From Cupriavidus necator A5-1 (GTDB taxonomy: Bacteria; Pseudomonadota; Gammaproteobacteria; Burkholderiales; Burkholderiaceae), in contig NZ_JQLI01000001.1 of assembly GCF_000744095.1 (NCBI RefSeq), forward strand, positions 2,666,001 through 2,730,000: a stretch of DNA of 64,000 nt, read 5' to 3'. Made by a program: the position numbers and the translations under genes. Under the pieces are notes generated by a model. It was given only the letters and a program-made list of their open reading frames with translations. It made no database searches and was not told the origin of the DNA. Within the stretch, counting starts at the first letter, position 1. The number at the start of each line of letters is the position of its first letter. Shown here in pieces: positions 8,820 through 17,056 of the stretch.

Positions 8820-9875
8820 TCAGGCCGCGCGCAGGGGCAGGTTCTTCTGGCCGGCCTGGCGGTTCGGCGCCATGCCGTGTGCGGCCAGCGTCTCGTCGGC
8901 GCTGTCATACCAGGTGCCGATGCGGTAGATCTCGCGGGCTTCCTTGCCCGAGGCGATCTCGCGGCCCAGCTCCTTGGCCACGCGCACGCACTGCTCGATC
9001 TGCTGCACGGAGGTCATGCGGTTGCCGTGCTGGTCGATGATGGTGTCCTCGATGCCGCAGCGCGGGTGCAGGCCCATGGACATCGCCATCATGTTGAACG
9101 GCAGCACGTTCTTCAGCAGCGATTCCGCGGTCAGCGTGCAGCCGTCCGGCGCGCGGTGGACGAAGTTGAAGAAGTTGAACGGGTTGGGGCCGTCAAAGCC
9201 GCCGCCGATGCCGATCCAGGTCAGGTTCAGCGGGCCCTTGTAGATGCCGGCGCGCACCATGCGGTCCAGCGTCTCCATGGCGTGGATGCCGGTCAGCTGG
9301 AAGTGCGGCTGGATGCCGGAGGCCTGCAGGCGGCGCAGGTGCTCTTCCACCCAGCCCGGGCCTGCCGGCACGGTCATTTCGCGGTAGGCCTGCTGGTAGG
9401 CGGGGTGCTCGAGCGACGTACCCTTCAGGTATTCGGGGTACAGCAGCTCCATGATGTTCATCTGCGTGGTGTTGATCGCCACGGTCACCTGGTCCGGCTT
9501 CGGATCCAGCTCAGCCAGCATGTGGCGGGTGTCGTCCGACAGCCACTTGGCGGCCTGGCCGTCGTCTTCCGGCGCGAACGAGATCGAGCCGCCCACCTGG
9601 ATGATCATGTCGGGCACCGCGGCGCGCACGCCTGCGATCAGCTCGTTGAACTTGGACAGGCGCTTGGAGCCCTTGCCGTCCAGTTCGCGCACGTGCAGGT
9701 GCAGCACGGTGGCGCCGGCGTTGTAGCAATCGACGGCCTTCTGGACCTGTTCTTCCATCGTCACCGGAATGTCTTCCGGGAAATCTGCGGGCATCCACTC
9801 GGGGCCGTACGGGGCCACGGTGATGACCACCTTGTCCATGTTCTCGGGGTGCAGGGAATCGTCGAGGAATTGCAT
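8820..9875 (-). CDS. Beta-keto acid cleavage enzyme (BKACE family)
   Basis: A 351-residue member of the BKACE family (formerly 3-keto-5-aminohexanoate cleavage enzyme). These Zn-dependent TIM-barrel enzymes condense a beta-keto acid with acetyl-CoA, giving acetoacetate and a new CoA ester. Family features are DKVVITVAPYGPEW near the N-terminus, the metal motif VLHLHVREL, IIQVGGSISFAPE, NLTWIGIGGGFDG, and the late RVAKELGREIASGKEAREI. The substrate class cannot be assigned; known members act on keto-aminohexanoate, dehydrocarnitine and others. ATG at 9875 has AGGAG upstream. It is divergent from an AraC-type regulator, whose promoter region carries a 50-bp element repeated upstream of the MFS gene at 22295. 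Confidence 0.9.
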   Translation of the reverse strand: MQFLDDSLHPENMDKVVITVAPYGPEWMPADFPEDIPVTMEEQVQKAVDCYNAGATVLHLHVRELDGKGSKRLSKFNELIAGVRAAVPDMIIQVGGSISFAPEDDGQAAKWLSDDTRHMLAELDPKPDQVTVAINTTQMNIMELLYPEYLKGTSLEHPAYQQAYREMTVPAGPGWVEEHLRRLQASGIQPHFQLTGIHAMETLDRMVRAGIYKGPLNLTWIGIGGGFDGPNPFNFFNFVHRAPDGCTLTAESLLKNVLPFNMMAMSMGLHPRCGIEDTIIDQHGNRMTSVQQIEQCVRVAKELGREIASGKEAREIYRIGTWYDSADETLAAHGMAPNRQAGQKNLPLRAA

Positions 9876-9997
9876 GCTTTTGCTCCTGGTATGTTGTGAG
9901 CGAAGCGCCATGGGTACCGCCTGCATGGCGGCGCCGGACAGTCGCGTTCGCGGTATCAAGTTCGGTGGCTGAAGTATCGTGTAACGGCGCGCAGCGA

Positions 9998-10047
9998 TTT
10001 GACGATCCGGGACGATCGATTTACATTTCGGGACAGTCAGGGAAAAC
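9998..10047. promoter_or_regulatory. Shared 50-bp regulatory element, copy A
   Basis: This 50-bp segment lies between the divergent BKACE and AraC-family genes. It aligns without gaps to 23758-23807 with 40 of 50 identities by my count. It contains GGGAC twice, at 10009-10013 and 10030-10034, spaced 21 bp, the spacing of two direct half-sites on the same DNA face. The second half reads CATTTCGGGACAGTC then AGGGAAAAC. Direct repeats at about two helical turns are typical of AraC-type operators. The regulator at 10051 is the obvious candidate ligand, but that is inference. Confidence 0.55.
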
Positions 10048-10050
10048 GCG

Positions 10051-11052
10051 ATGTCCTACTACCTTCGCAGCGCCAGCCTCACCAATTTCGTGGAAGTCGC
10101 CCGCGCGGTGGGGCTCGATCCACACCAGCAGCTGCGTGCGGCCAAGATCAGCCGCGACGTGCTGCTAGACCCCGACATCCGCATTCCTGCGGGGCTTGTC
10201 GGCCGCTTGCTGGATGCCTCGGCGCACGCGTCGCAGGTGGACGACTTCGGCCTGCGCATGGCCGAGCTGCGCCAGTTCTCCAACCTCGGGCCGCTGGCCT
10301 TCGTGGTGCGCGAGCAACCGACGCTGCGCCGGGCGCTGGAGTCCATGGTGCTTTACATGGGCCTGCAGAATGAGGCGCTCGCGATGCGCATGGAAGAGGG
10401 CGAAGGCCTGGTGATGATCCGCCTGCAGCTCCTGAGCGAGCAGCCCGGCACGCTGCGCCAGGCCACAGACCTGGCCGTCGGGGTGATGTACCGCATGCTC
10501 AGCCTCTTTCTCGGGTCGTCGTGGCGCCCGCGCGGGATCTGCTTCACCCATGCCGCACCGGCCAGCCTGGCGACATTCACGCGGGTGTTTGGCATGCCGG
10601 CGCTGTTCAACCAGGACTTTGATGGCATCGTCTGCGTGGCCGCGGACCTGGATGCGCCGCTGCCTTCCTATGATCCGGTGATGGCGGGGCAGGTAAAGCG
10701 CTACCTGGGCACCTTGCTGGCGCAGGCCAATACGACCATGCCGGACAAGGTGCGCAAGCTGGTCTACGTGCTGCTGCCCACCGGCATGTGCTCGGTCGAC
10801 CGCGTGGCGCAGCACCTTGGCGTGGATCGCCGCACCGTGCACCGGCGCCTGTTGCAGGATGGCAAAACGTATTCGGAGATCCTTAACGACGCTCGCGCCA
10901 GCCTGGTGCTCGGCTATATCGAAAACCCTGAGCGCCCGCTTTCGGAAGTGGCGACGCTGCTGGGGTTCTCATCGCTGAGCGCGTTCTCGCGCTGGTTCAG
11001 CGGGCAGTTCGGCTGCAGCGTGTCGAAGTGGCGCACGCAGCAGCACGCGTAG
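10051..11052 (+). CDS. AraC family regulator of the BKACE locus
   Basis: A 333-residue transcription factor. The N-terminal two thirds are the arabinose-binding-like domain of OruR/ArgR-type regulators (FGLRMAELRQFSNLGPLAFVVREQPTLRRAL). The C-terminal 100 residues are an AraC double helix-turn-helix (CSVDRVAQHLGVDRRTVHRRLL, then RPLSEVATLLGFSSLSAFSRWF). The gene starts four bases after the conserved 50-bp element and is divergent from the BKACE gene, so it probably controls that gene. The identical arrangement upstream of the MFS gene at 22295-23629 suggests that transporter is a second target. The effector is unknown. Confidence 0.9.
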   Translation: MSYYLRSASLTNFVEVARAVGLDPHQQLRAAKISRDVLLDPDIRIPAGLVGRLLDASAHASQVDDFGLRMAELRQFSNLGPLAFVVREQPTLRRALESMVLYMGLQNEALAMRMEEGEGLVMIRLQLLSEQPGTLRQATDLAVGVMYRMLSLFLGSSWRPRGICFTHAAPASLATFTRVFGMPALFNQDFDGIVCVAADLDAPLPSYDPVMAGQVKRYLGTLLAQANTTMPDKVRKLVYVLLPTGMCSVDRVAQHLGVDRRTVHRRLLQDGKTYSEILNDARASLVLGYIENPERPLSEVATLLGFSSLSAFSRWFSGQFGCSVSKWRTQQHA

Positions 11053-11166
11053 GAGCGCGTGCCGGACGCTGCGGAGCCCGTGCAAGGACTGCTCTAGGCA
11101 TCCTTACGCATTTCCATCGCGCACACGCTGTGACAGAATGCGACGTCACCTCCTCTCCGGCATGCA

Positions 11167-12180
11167 TTGCCTGCGCCCCGCGTGAACGGCCTGTCCGCTA
11201 CTGTCCCCATCTCTGTCGTCAACGGCTTCCTGTCCGGCGCCGATCCCACCGCGATCGCACGGCTGGCGGAGTGCTCGGGCATCGCCAGCGAGCTGCTGGC
11301 CGAGCCGGCGGCGCGCGTCACGCAGGAACAGTTCTCCACGCTGTACCGGCTACTCGCAAAGGAAGTCGACGATGAAATGCCCGGCATCTTCAGCCGGCCG
11401 CTGCGCAATGGCACGCTCAAGTACTTGTGCCTGAGCTTGCTGGATGCGCCAAGGCTGGAGGTGGCGCTGCATCGCTTCGGCCAGTTCTTCCACCTGATCC
11501 TCGATGACTTCCGCATCGAGTCGCGGCGCGACGGTGCGTCAGGCTACGTGGAGCTGGTCGACAACCCGGTCGGCCCCGCCGTCAGCGTGCTGGGGCGGGA
11601 ACTGATGCTGAAGCTCGTGCACGGCGTGGCGTCGTGGCTGATCCGCCAGAAGATCCCGCTGCAGGCCGTGGAGTTCCAGTTTCCCCGCTCGCCGCTGGCC
11701 GGCGACCATCTCTACCTGTTTCCGGGCCCGGTGCATTTCGGTTGCGGCCATTCCCGCATCGGCTTCGATGCGGCTTACCTGGATATGCCGGTGCGCCAGC
11801 GCAAGCCCGACCTGGAGAAGTTCCTGTCGCGCGCCCCCGAGGACTGGATCTTCGTTTCCTTCGCCGAGCAGATGACCTCACACCGGGTCAGGCAATACGT
11901 GGCCGATTGCCTGCCGGTGTCGCCCACCATCGAGGCAGTGGCCCATGCGCTGCACTGTTCGGTGCGCACGCTATGCCGCCGCCTGTCGGCGGAAGGCACT
12001 TCGTTCCAGGCGATCAAGGACGACGTGCGGCGCGATATCGCCATCCAGCGCCTGACGCGCTCCGAGGATCCCATCGCGGCCATTGCCTTCGACGTGGGCT
12101 TCGACAATCCCACCGCCTTCCATCGCGCCTTCCGCCACTGGACCGGCAGCACCCCGAACGCCTACCGCCGCGCGCTGTAG
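11167..12180 (+). CDS. AraC family transcriptional regulator near PHA operon
   Basis: A 337-residue regulator with an N-terminal arabinose-binding-like domain and a C-terminal AraC-type DNA-binding domain (PTIEAVAHALHCSVRTLCRRL and DPIAAIAFDVGFDNPTAFHRAFRHWTG in adjacent helices). The frame opens with TTG at 11167; a GTG at 11182 (MNGLSATVP) is an equally reasonable start. It is followed in the same direction by a large inverted repeat and then the PHA operon, so it is a likely local activator. The effector is not evident. Regulators of this type often respond to acyl or hydroxyacyl metabolites. Confidence 0.85.
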   Translation: MPAPRVNGLSATVPISVVNGFLSGADPTAIARLAECSGIASELLAEPAARVTQEQFSTLYRLLAKEVDDEMPGIFSRPLRNGTLKYLCLSLLDAPRLEVALHRFGQFFHLILDDFRIESRRDGASGYVELVDNPVGPAVSVLGRELMLKLVHGVASWLIRQKIPLQAVEFQFPRSPLAGDHLYLFPGPVHFGCGHSRIGFDAAYLDMPVRQRKPDLEKFLSRAPEDWIFVSFAEQMTSHRVRQYVADCLPVSPTIEAVAHALHCSVRTLCRRLSAEGTSFQAIKDDVRRDIAIQRLTRSEDPIAAIAFDVGFDNPTAFHRAFRHWTGSTPNAYRRAL

Positions 12181-12214
12181 GTCCGCCGGTGCGGCTGGCA
12201 AAGCTGGCCGCCGA

Positions 12215-12301
12215 CTGACAAATCCTGCCAGACCACAGGCCTTCCGCGGCGCACGGCGCGCGCGCCAGGCCGCCGCCGCGCAAAGCGGCAGGATTTGTCA
12301 G
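12215..12301. promoter_or_regulatory. Perfect 15-bp inverted repeat upstream of PHA operon
   Basis: CTGACAAATCCTGCC at 12215-12229 is exactly inverted at 12287-12301 (GGCAGGATTTGTCAG), with 57 bases between, a centre-to-centre distance of 72 bp. There is no T run, so it is not a standard terminator. The position, between the AraC gene and the acyl-CoA dehydrogenase, suggests two operator half-sites that could be bridged by a looped regulator. Confidence 0.55.
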
Positions 12302-12424
12302 TGAATGGGCAAGTTTGGGTAACCGCCTTTGTGCCCGCCGCCACTAGGATTGGCACATAACGTTACAGTGCCACCGGTTAGTGAATCGGATGCCGGCGCT
12401 GTGGACATCGCACAGAGGCCGAAA

Positions 12425-14227
12425 GTGAGCTATACCGCACCTACCAAAGACATCCTGTTCGTCATCCGTGAACTGGCCGGACTGACAAAGATTGCCAGCC
12501 TGCCGGGCTATGAAGACGCCACCCCCGACACCGTCGAAGCCGTGATCGGCGAGGCCGCGAAGTTCCACGGCGAGGTGATCGCCCCCCTCAACGTTGCCGG
12601 CGACAAGCAACCCAGCAGCTGGCACGACGGCGAAGTCAGGACGACCGCCGGCTTCCCGGAAGCCTTCCGCCAGTTTGGCGAAGGCGGCTGGCAGGGCATC
12701 GTGCACCCGGTCGAGTTTGGCGGCCAGGGTCTGCCCAAGCTGGTCGGCGCGCCGTGCATGGAAATGATGAACGCGGCGAACCTGTCGTTCGCGCTGTGCG
12801 CGATGCTGACCGACGGCGCGATCGAAGCGCTGCTGACTGCCGGCTCCGACGAGCTGAAGCAACGCTTCCTGCCGCGCCTGATCGCCGGCGAGTGGACCGG
12901 CACCATGAACCTGACCGAGCCGCAGGCCGGTTCCGACCTGGCGCTGCTGCGCACCCGCGCCGAGCCGCAGGCTGACGGCAGCTACAAGGTGTTCGGCACC
13001 AAGATTTTCATCACCTACGGCGAGCATGACATGGCGGACAACATTGTCCACCTGGTGCTGGCGCGCACGCCGGGCGCGCCCGAAGGGATCAAGGGCATCT
13101 CGCTGTTCGTGGTGCCGAAGTTCCTGGTCAACGACGACGGCTCGCTGGGTGCGCGCAACGACGTGCAGTGCGTGTCGATCGAACACAAGCTCGGCATCAA
13201 GGCCAGCCCGACCGCGGTGCTGCAGTTTGGCGACCATGGCGGCGCCATTGGCTACCTGGTCGGCGAGGAGAACCGCGGCCTGGAGTACATGTTCGTGATG
13301 ATGAACGCCGCGCGCTTTGGCGTGGGCGTGCAGGGTATCGCCATCTCCGACCGCGCCTACCAGCAGGCCGTGGCTTATGCGAAGGACCGCGTGCAGAGCC
13401 GCCCGGTGGATGGTTCCGCCCGTGAGGCCGTGACGATCATCCATCATCCCGACGTGCGCCGCATGCTGACCGAAATGCGCGCACTGACCGAAGGCGCGCG
13501 TGCGCTGGCGTTGGTGGCGGCCGCCTACTCGGATATCGCCCACCATGCGCCGGATGCGGACACACGTGCGCAGTTCAGTTCGGCCTATGAATTCCTGGTG
13601 CCGGTCATCAAGGGCTGGAGCACCGAGATGTCGCTGGACGTGACCAGCCTGGGCGTGCAGGTGCACGGCGGCATGGGCTTTATCGAGGAAACCGGTGCCG
13701 CCCAGCACTTCCGCGACGCGCGCATCCTGCCGATCTACGAAGGCACCACCGCGATCCAGGCCAACGACCTGGTGGGTCGCAAGACCGTGCGCGACGGCGG
13801 CCTGGCCGCCCGGGCCATCCTGGCCGAAGTGGACAAGACCATCGAAGCGCTCAGGGACTGCGCCGGCAGCGGCGCGGACGCCGCGTGCAGCGCCATGTTC
13901 CTGCAGCTCGGCTACGCGCGCATGGCGTTGGGCCGGGCCGTTGACTTCGTGTTGGAGAACACCGCCAAGGATCCCAACGCCGTGTTCGGCACCAGCGTGG
14001 CGTACCTGAAGCTTGCCGGCATCGTGCTGACGGGCTGGCAGATGGCGCGGGCGCTGGTCGTGGCGACGAAGAAGCGCAGCGAGGATGAAGCCTTCTACGC
14101 GGCCAAGATCGCGACCGCCGAATACTTTGCCAAGCACATCCTGCCGCGCGCTTCGGCGCTGGAGTCTGCCATCACCGGCACGGCGGGCACGGACGGCTTC
14201 CTGACCCTGGACGAATCCCGGTTCTGA
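12425..14227 (+). CDS. Acyl-CoA dehydrogenase with extended C-terminal domain
   Basis: A 600-residue flavoprotein of the longer acyl-CoA dehydrogenase branch. It introduces the alpha-beta double bond into acyl-CoA and passes electrons to ETF. Visible: the N-terminal extension MSYTAPTKDILFVIRELAGL, FAD/substrate motifs MNLTEPQAGSDLALLRTRA and KIFITYGEHDMADN, GIKASPTAVLQFGD, and the C-terminal helical block LGVQVHGGMGFIEETGAAQHFRDARILPIYEGTT split over the active site. The GTG start at 12425 gives the usual N-terminus; an in-frame extension to 12329 overlaps the repeat region. It is the first gene of the PHA operon, 41 bases before MaoC. The expected product, enoyl-CoA, is the substrate of the MaoC protein. 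Confidence 0.92.
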   Translation: MSYTAPTKDILFVIRELAGLTKIASLPGYEDATPDTVEAVIGEAAKFHGEVIAPLNVAGDKQPSSWHDGEVRTTAGFPEAFRQFGEGGWQGIVHPVEFGGQGLPKLVGAPCMEMMNAANLSFALCAMLTDGAIEALLTAGSDELKQRFLPRLIAGEWTGTMNLTEPQAGSDLALLRTRAEPQADGSYKVFGTKIFITYGEHDMADNIVHLVLARTPGAPEGIKGISLFVVPKFLVNDDGSLGARNDVQCVSIEHKLGIKASPTAVLQFGDHGGAIGYLVGEENRGLEYMFVMMNAARFGVGVQGIAISDRAYQQAVAYAKDRVQSRPVDGSAREAVTIIHHPDVRRMLTEMRALTEGARALALVAAAYSDIAHHAPDADTRAQFSSAYEFLVPVIKGWSTEMSLDVTSLGVQVHGGMGFIEETGAAQHFRDARILPIYEGTTAIQANDLVGRKTVRDGGLAARAILAEVDKTIEALRDCAGSGADAACSAMFLQLGYARMALGRAVDFVLENTAKDPNAVFGTSVAYLKLAGIVLTGWQMARALVVATKKRSEDEAFYAAKIATAEYFAKHILPRASALESAITGTAGTDGFLTLDESRF

Positions 14228-14268
14228 AGCGGAAGCCGCCAAAACGATCAATCAATGGAGGAGGCCGT

Positions 14269-14733
14269 ATGGCAATCGAAAACTACAGCATGGCGACGCT
14301 TGGCGCGTTTGTCGGCAAGGAGCTCGGCGTGTCCGAGTGGGTGGAAGTGGACCAGGCGCGCATCGATGCGTTCGCGCAATGCACCAACGACAACCAGTGG
14401 ATCCACGTGGACGTGGAGCGCGCCAGCAAGGAAAGCCCGTTCGGCGGCACCATCGCCCATGGCTTCCTGACGCTGTCGCTGGTGGCGGGCCAGCTGCTCG
14501 ACATGGGTGTGTTCCCGGCCGATGCCAGCGCCGCGGTCAACTACGGCCTGGACAAGACCCGTTTCCTCACGCCGGTAAAGGCGGGCGCGCGCGTGCGCAA
14601 TCGCGTCAGCCTACTGGCCGCCGACAACAGGGGCCAGGGCCGCGTGCTGCTGCGCACGGAAAACACGATCGAGATCGAAGGCGAGTCCAAGCCCGCGCTG
14701 GTGGCGGAAGCCCTGGCGCTGCTGGTCGCCTGA
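14269..14733 (+). CDS. phaJ: MaoC-like (R)-specific enoyl-CoA hydratase
   Basis: A 154-residue single hot-dog-fold hydratase. The hydratase-2 motif is clear: VDQARIDAFAQCTNDNQWIH with downstream PFGGTIAHGFLTLSL, including the catalytic Asp and His. It hydrates trans-2-enoyl-CoA to (R)-3-hydroxyacyl-CoA, the monomer used by PHA synthase. GGAGGAGG precedes the ATG. It lies between an acyl-CoA dehydrogenase and PhaC, the position expected of a PhaJ-type enzyme feeding PHA from fatty acids. Chain-length preference cannot be told. The symbol is assigned by context and motif. Confidence 0.85.
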   Translation: MAIENYSMATLGAFVGKELGVSEWVEVDQARIDAFAQCTNDNQWIHVDVERASKESPFGGTIAHGFLTLSLVAGQLLDMGVFPADASAAVNYGLDKTRFLTPVKAGARVRNRVSLLAADNRGQGRVLLRTENTIEIEGESKPALVAEALALLVA

Positions 14734-14780
14734 AGCACGAGCAAGACAGAAGAAGCAAGGAATGAGGCAGGAGAAGTGAG

Positions 14781-16517
14781 ATGACAAGGGTCAACAGTGC
14801 GAGAGAGCACGCCGGCAAGGCCGGTAAGGCTGCAGCCGTGATTGCGGCGACAGCGGTGGAGTCCATCGACCTTGCGCCGGACATGATGGCCGGCCCCAAC
14901 CCCTTCGTGGGGCTGCGCCCGGAAGACCTGGTCAGCACCGCGCAGCAGATCGGCGCGCAGTGCATGCAGGAGCCCGTGCTGGTGCTGGAGCAACAGGCAC
15001 AGCTGGCGCAGGACCTGGTCAGCGTGATGGCCGGCTCGGCACCGTTGCCGTCGGCGCGCGACCGGCGCTTTGGCGACCCGGCCTGGCAGGACAACCCGCT
15101 GTACCGCATGTCGCTGCAGGGCTACGAAGCCTGGCGCAAGGCAGTGAGCGGCTTTGTACAGCGCTCGGTGATGGACGAGCGCAGCAAGCATCGCGCAGAG
15201 TACTTCACCTCGCTGGTGGCCGATGCGCTGGCACCGACCAATACGCTGCTGGGCAACCCGGCGGCACTCAAGAAGACCGTGGAGTCTTGCGGCACGAACC
15301 TGATCAGCGGGATGACCAACCTGGTCACCGATACCCTGGTTAACCGCGGCATGCCTGCGCAGGTGGACAAGGAGGCGTTCAGCGTTGGCAGGAACCTGGC
15401 CACCACGCCCGGCGCGGTGGTGTTTCGCAACGACGTGCTGGAGCTGATCCAGTACACCCCGACCACCGCGAAGGTGCACGCCCGGCCGCAGCTGATCGTG
15501 CCGCCGCAGGTCAACAAGTTCTACGTGTTCGACCTGGCGCAGGGCAAGAGCATGGTGGAGTACCTGCTGAGCCAGGAGCTGCAGGTATTTATCGTGAGCT
15601 GGCGCAATCCCACCGCGGCGCACCGCGAATGGGACATGGATACCTATGTCGGCGCGCTGATCGAGGCCATCCATGCCATCCGCGACATCACCGGCAGCCC
15701 TGACGTCAACCTGCACGGCGCCTGCTCCGGCGCGATGACGATGTCGGCGCTGATGGGCTACTGCGCCGCGAGCGGCGAGCAGCTGGTGCATGCGGCCACG
15801 CTGATGGTGTCGGTATTCGGGCTGGATGCACAGTCGCAGCTTGGGCTGTTCAGCACGCCGGAAGCCATCACGGCCGCCCGGCAGGGCAGCCAGGCACGCG
15901 GCGTGCTCGACGGCGCGGAGCTCGGGCGGGTCTTTGCCTGGCTGCGCCCCAATGACCTGGTGTGGAATTACTGGGTCAACAACTACCTGCTGGGCAATGC
16001 GCCGCCGGCGTTCGATGTCCTCTACTGGAACAACGACACCACGCGGCTGCCGGCTGGGCTGCATGGCCAGTTCCTGGACATGCTGACCCTGAACCAGTTG
16101 GCCACGCCGCGCACGCTGCGCGTGCTGGGCCACGCCATCGACCTGTCCGAGGTCCAGTGCGACAAGTACGTGCTGGCCGGCATGACCGACCACATCACGC
16201 CGTGGAAGGCTGTGTACCGCTCGGTGCGCGCCTTTGGCGGACGCACGGAGTTTGTGCTCAGTTCCAGCGGGCATGTCCAGAGCCTGATCAACCCGCCCGG
16301 CAACCCCAAGGCCAAGTTCTTCCGCAACGACGAGGCCGCGGCCGATCCGGAAGCCTGGCTGGAAGGCGCGACTGCCACGCAGGACTCGTGGTGGGTGCAC
16401 TGGAGCCAGTGGCTGAAGAAGCGGTCCGGGCCGAAGCGCAATGCACCCGCCAGCCCCGGCAGCCTGCAATACACGCCATGCGGCGAAGCCCCTGGCGTCT
16501 ACGTGACTGAAGCGTAG
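14781..16517 (+). CDS. phaC: Class I-like polyhydroxyalkanoate synthase
   Basis: A 578-residue alpha/beta-hydrolase-fold synthase that polymerises (R)-3-hydroxyacyl-CoA on the granule surface. The catalytic Cys lies in the lipase-like box HGACSGAMT (Cys315). Asp470 is in GMTDHITPW and His498 in SSSGHVQSL, in the usual order. Other PhaC landmarks are NPLYRMSLQGYEAWR, LIQYTPTTAKVHARPQLIVPP, FVLSSSGHVQSLINPPGNPKA (across 491-510) and the C-terminal DSWWVHWSQWL. The box GACSG lacks the second glycine of the common GxCxGG form. Length fits class I. The phasin and depolymerase genes follow. Confidence 0.93.
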   Translation: MTRVNSAREHAGKAGKAAAVIAATAVESIDLAPDMMAGPNPFVGLRPEDLVSTAQQIGAQCMQEPVLVLEQQAQLAQDLVSVMAGSAPLPSARDRRFGDPAWQDNPLYRMSLQGYEAWRKAVSGFVQRSVMDERSKHRAEYFTSLVADALAPTNTLLGNPAALKKTVESCGTNLISGMTNLVTDTLVNRGMPAQVDKEAFSVGRNLATTPGAVVFRNDVLELIQYTPTTAKVHARPQLIVPPQVNKFYVFDLAQGKSMVEYLLSQELQVFIVSWRNPTAAHREWDMDTYVGALIEAIHAIRDITGSPDVNLHGACSGAMTMSALMGYCAASGEQLVHAATLMVSVFGLDAQSQLGLFSTPEAITAARQGSQARGVLDGAELGRVFAWLRPNDLVWNYWVNNYLLGNAPPAFDVLYWNNDTTRLPAGLHGQFLDMLTLNQLATPRTLRVLGHAIDLSEVQCDKYVLAGMTDHITPWKAVYRSVRAFGGRTEFVLSSSGHVQSLINPPGNPKAKFFRNDEAAADPEAWLEGATATQDSWWVHWSQWLKKRSGPKRNAPASPGSLQYTPCGEAPGVYVTEA

Positions 16518-16523
16518 TTTCCT

Positions 16524-16537
16524 GGCCCCGCGGGGCC
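16524..16537 (+). terminator. Intercistronic hairpin after phaC
   Basis: A self-complementary GGCCCCG/CGGGGCC stem, followed by ATCGTTTT, lies seven bases after the phaC stop and before the phasin ribosome site. It may partly terminate or stabilise the upstream message, giving different levels of PhaC and phasin. Confidence 0.45.
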
Positions 16538-16575
16538 ATCGTTTTCTGCAACCCAACCTGTCAGGAGAAATAAAG

Positions 16576-16995
16576 ATGGAATCGACCAATACCGCGGGCA
16601 CCTCGGCCCCGCACAAGAAGCTGTTTGACTTCGTCAAGCAGAACCGCCTGGATCCGGTGGCTATCCTCGAATCGCGCCGCAAGGACATCGAGGCGCTGGC
16701 CAGCATCAACATCGCGCTGCTGGCAGGCCTGCAGTCGCTGGTGCGCCAGCAGGGCGAATACCTGTGCGACACCGCCGCCGACCTGCAGGCGCTCGCCCGC
16801 GGCGGCAAGGGCGCGGACGGCCAGTCGGCCAAGGTCTCTGAAGTGCTGCCGCGCTCGCTGCATAAGGCTGTGAACGGCCTGCGCGGGCTGACCGACACCG
16901 TGTACAAGGCACAGGCTGACAGCATTGCCACAGTCGGCCGCCGCGTTGCGGAAAACGTTGAGGAAGTGAAGGGCATCCTGCGTTCCCGGACGTAA
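16576..16995 (+). CDS. phaP: Phasin family granule-associated protein
   Basis: A 139-residue largely helical protein with the phasin pattern: LFDFVKQNRLDPVAILESRRKDIEALASINIALLAGLQSLVRQQGEY (about residues 17-62), followed by an amphipathic helical tail. Phasins coat PHA granules and set their size and number. A strong ribosome site CAGGAG precedes ATG. It lies between phaC and phaZ with hairpins on both sides, which suits separate high-level expression. Confidence 0.88.
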   Translation: MESTNTAGTSAPHKKLFDFVKQNRLDPVAILESRRKDIEALASINIALLAGLQSLVRQQGEYLCDTAADLQALARGGKGADGQSAKVSEVLPRSLHKAVNGLRGLTDTVYKAQADSIATVGRRVAENVEEVKGILRSRT

Positions 16996-17004
16996 GCACC
17001 AGGG

Positions 17005-17028
17005 GGCACGGCCGCCTCCGGCCGTGCC
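17005..17028 (+). terminator. Hairpin between phasin and phaZ
   Basis: A perfect 10-bp stem (GGCACGGCCG / CGGCCGTGCC) with a four-base loop, followed by only two T. A weak terminator or mRNA-stabilising element just after the phasin stop codon. Confidence 0.5.
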
Positions 17029-17056
17029 TTCGCGTCAACGACTCCAGGACAACTTG

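Noticed and set aside
12344..14251. A 635-codon open frame on the minus strand opposite the acyl-CoA dehydrogenase
   Set aside because: High-GC DNA gives long antisense frames; its translation is rich in His, Gln, Arg and Gly, has no family resemblance, and the plus-strand gene is unambiguous.
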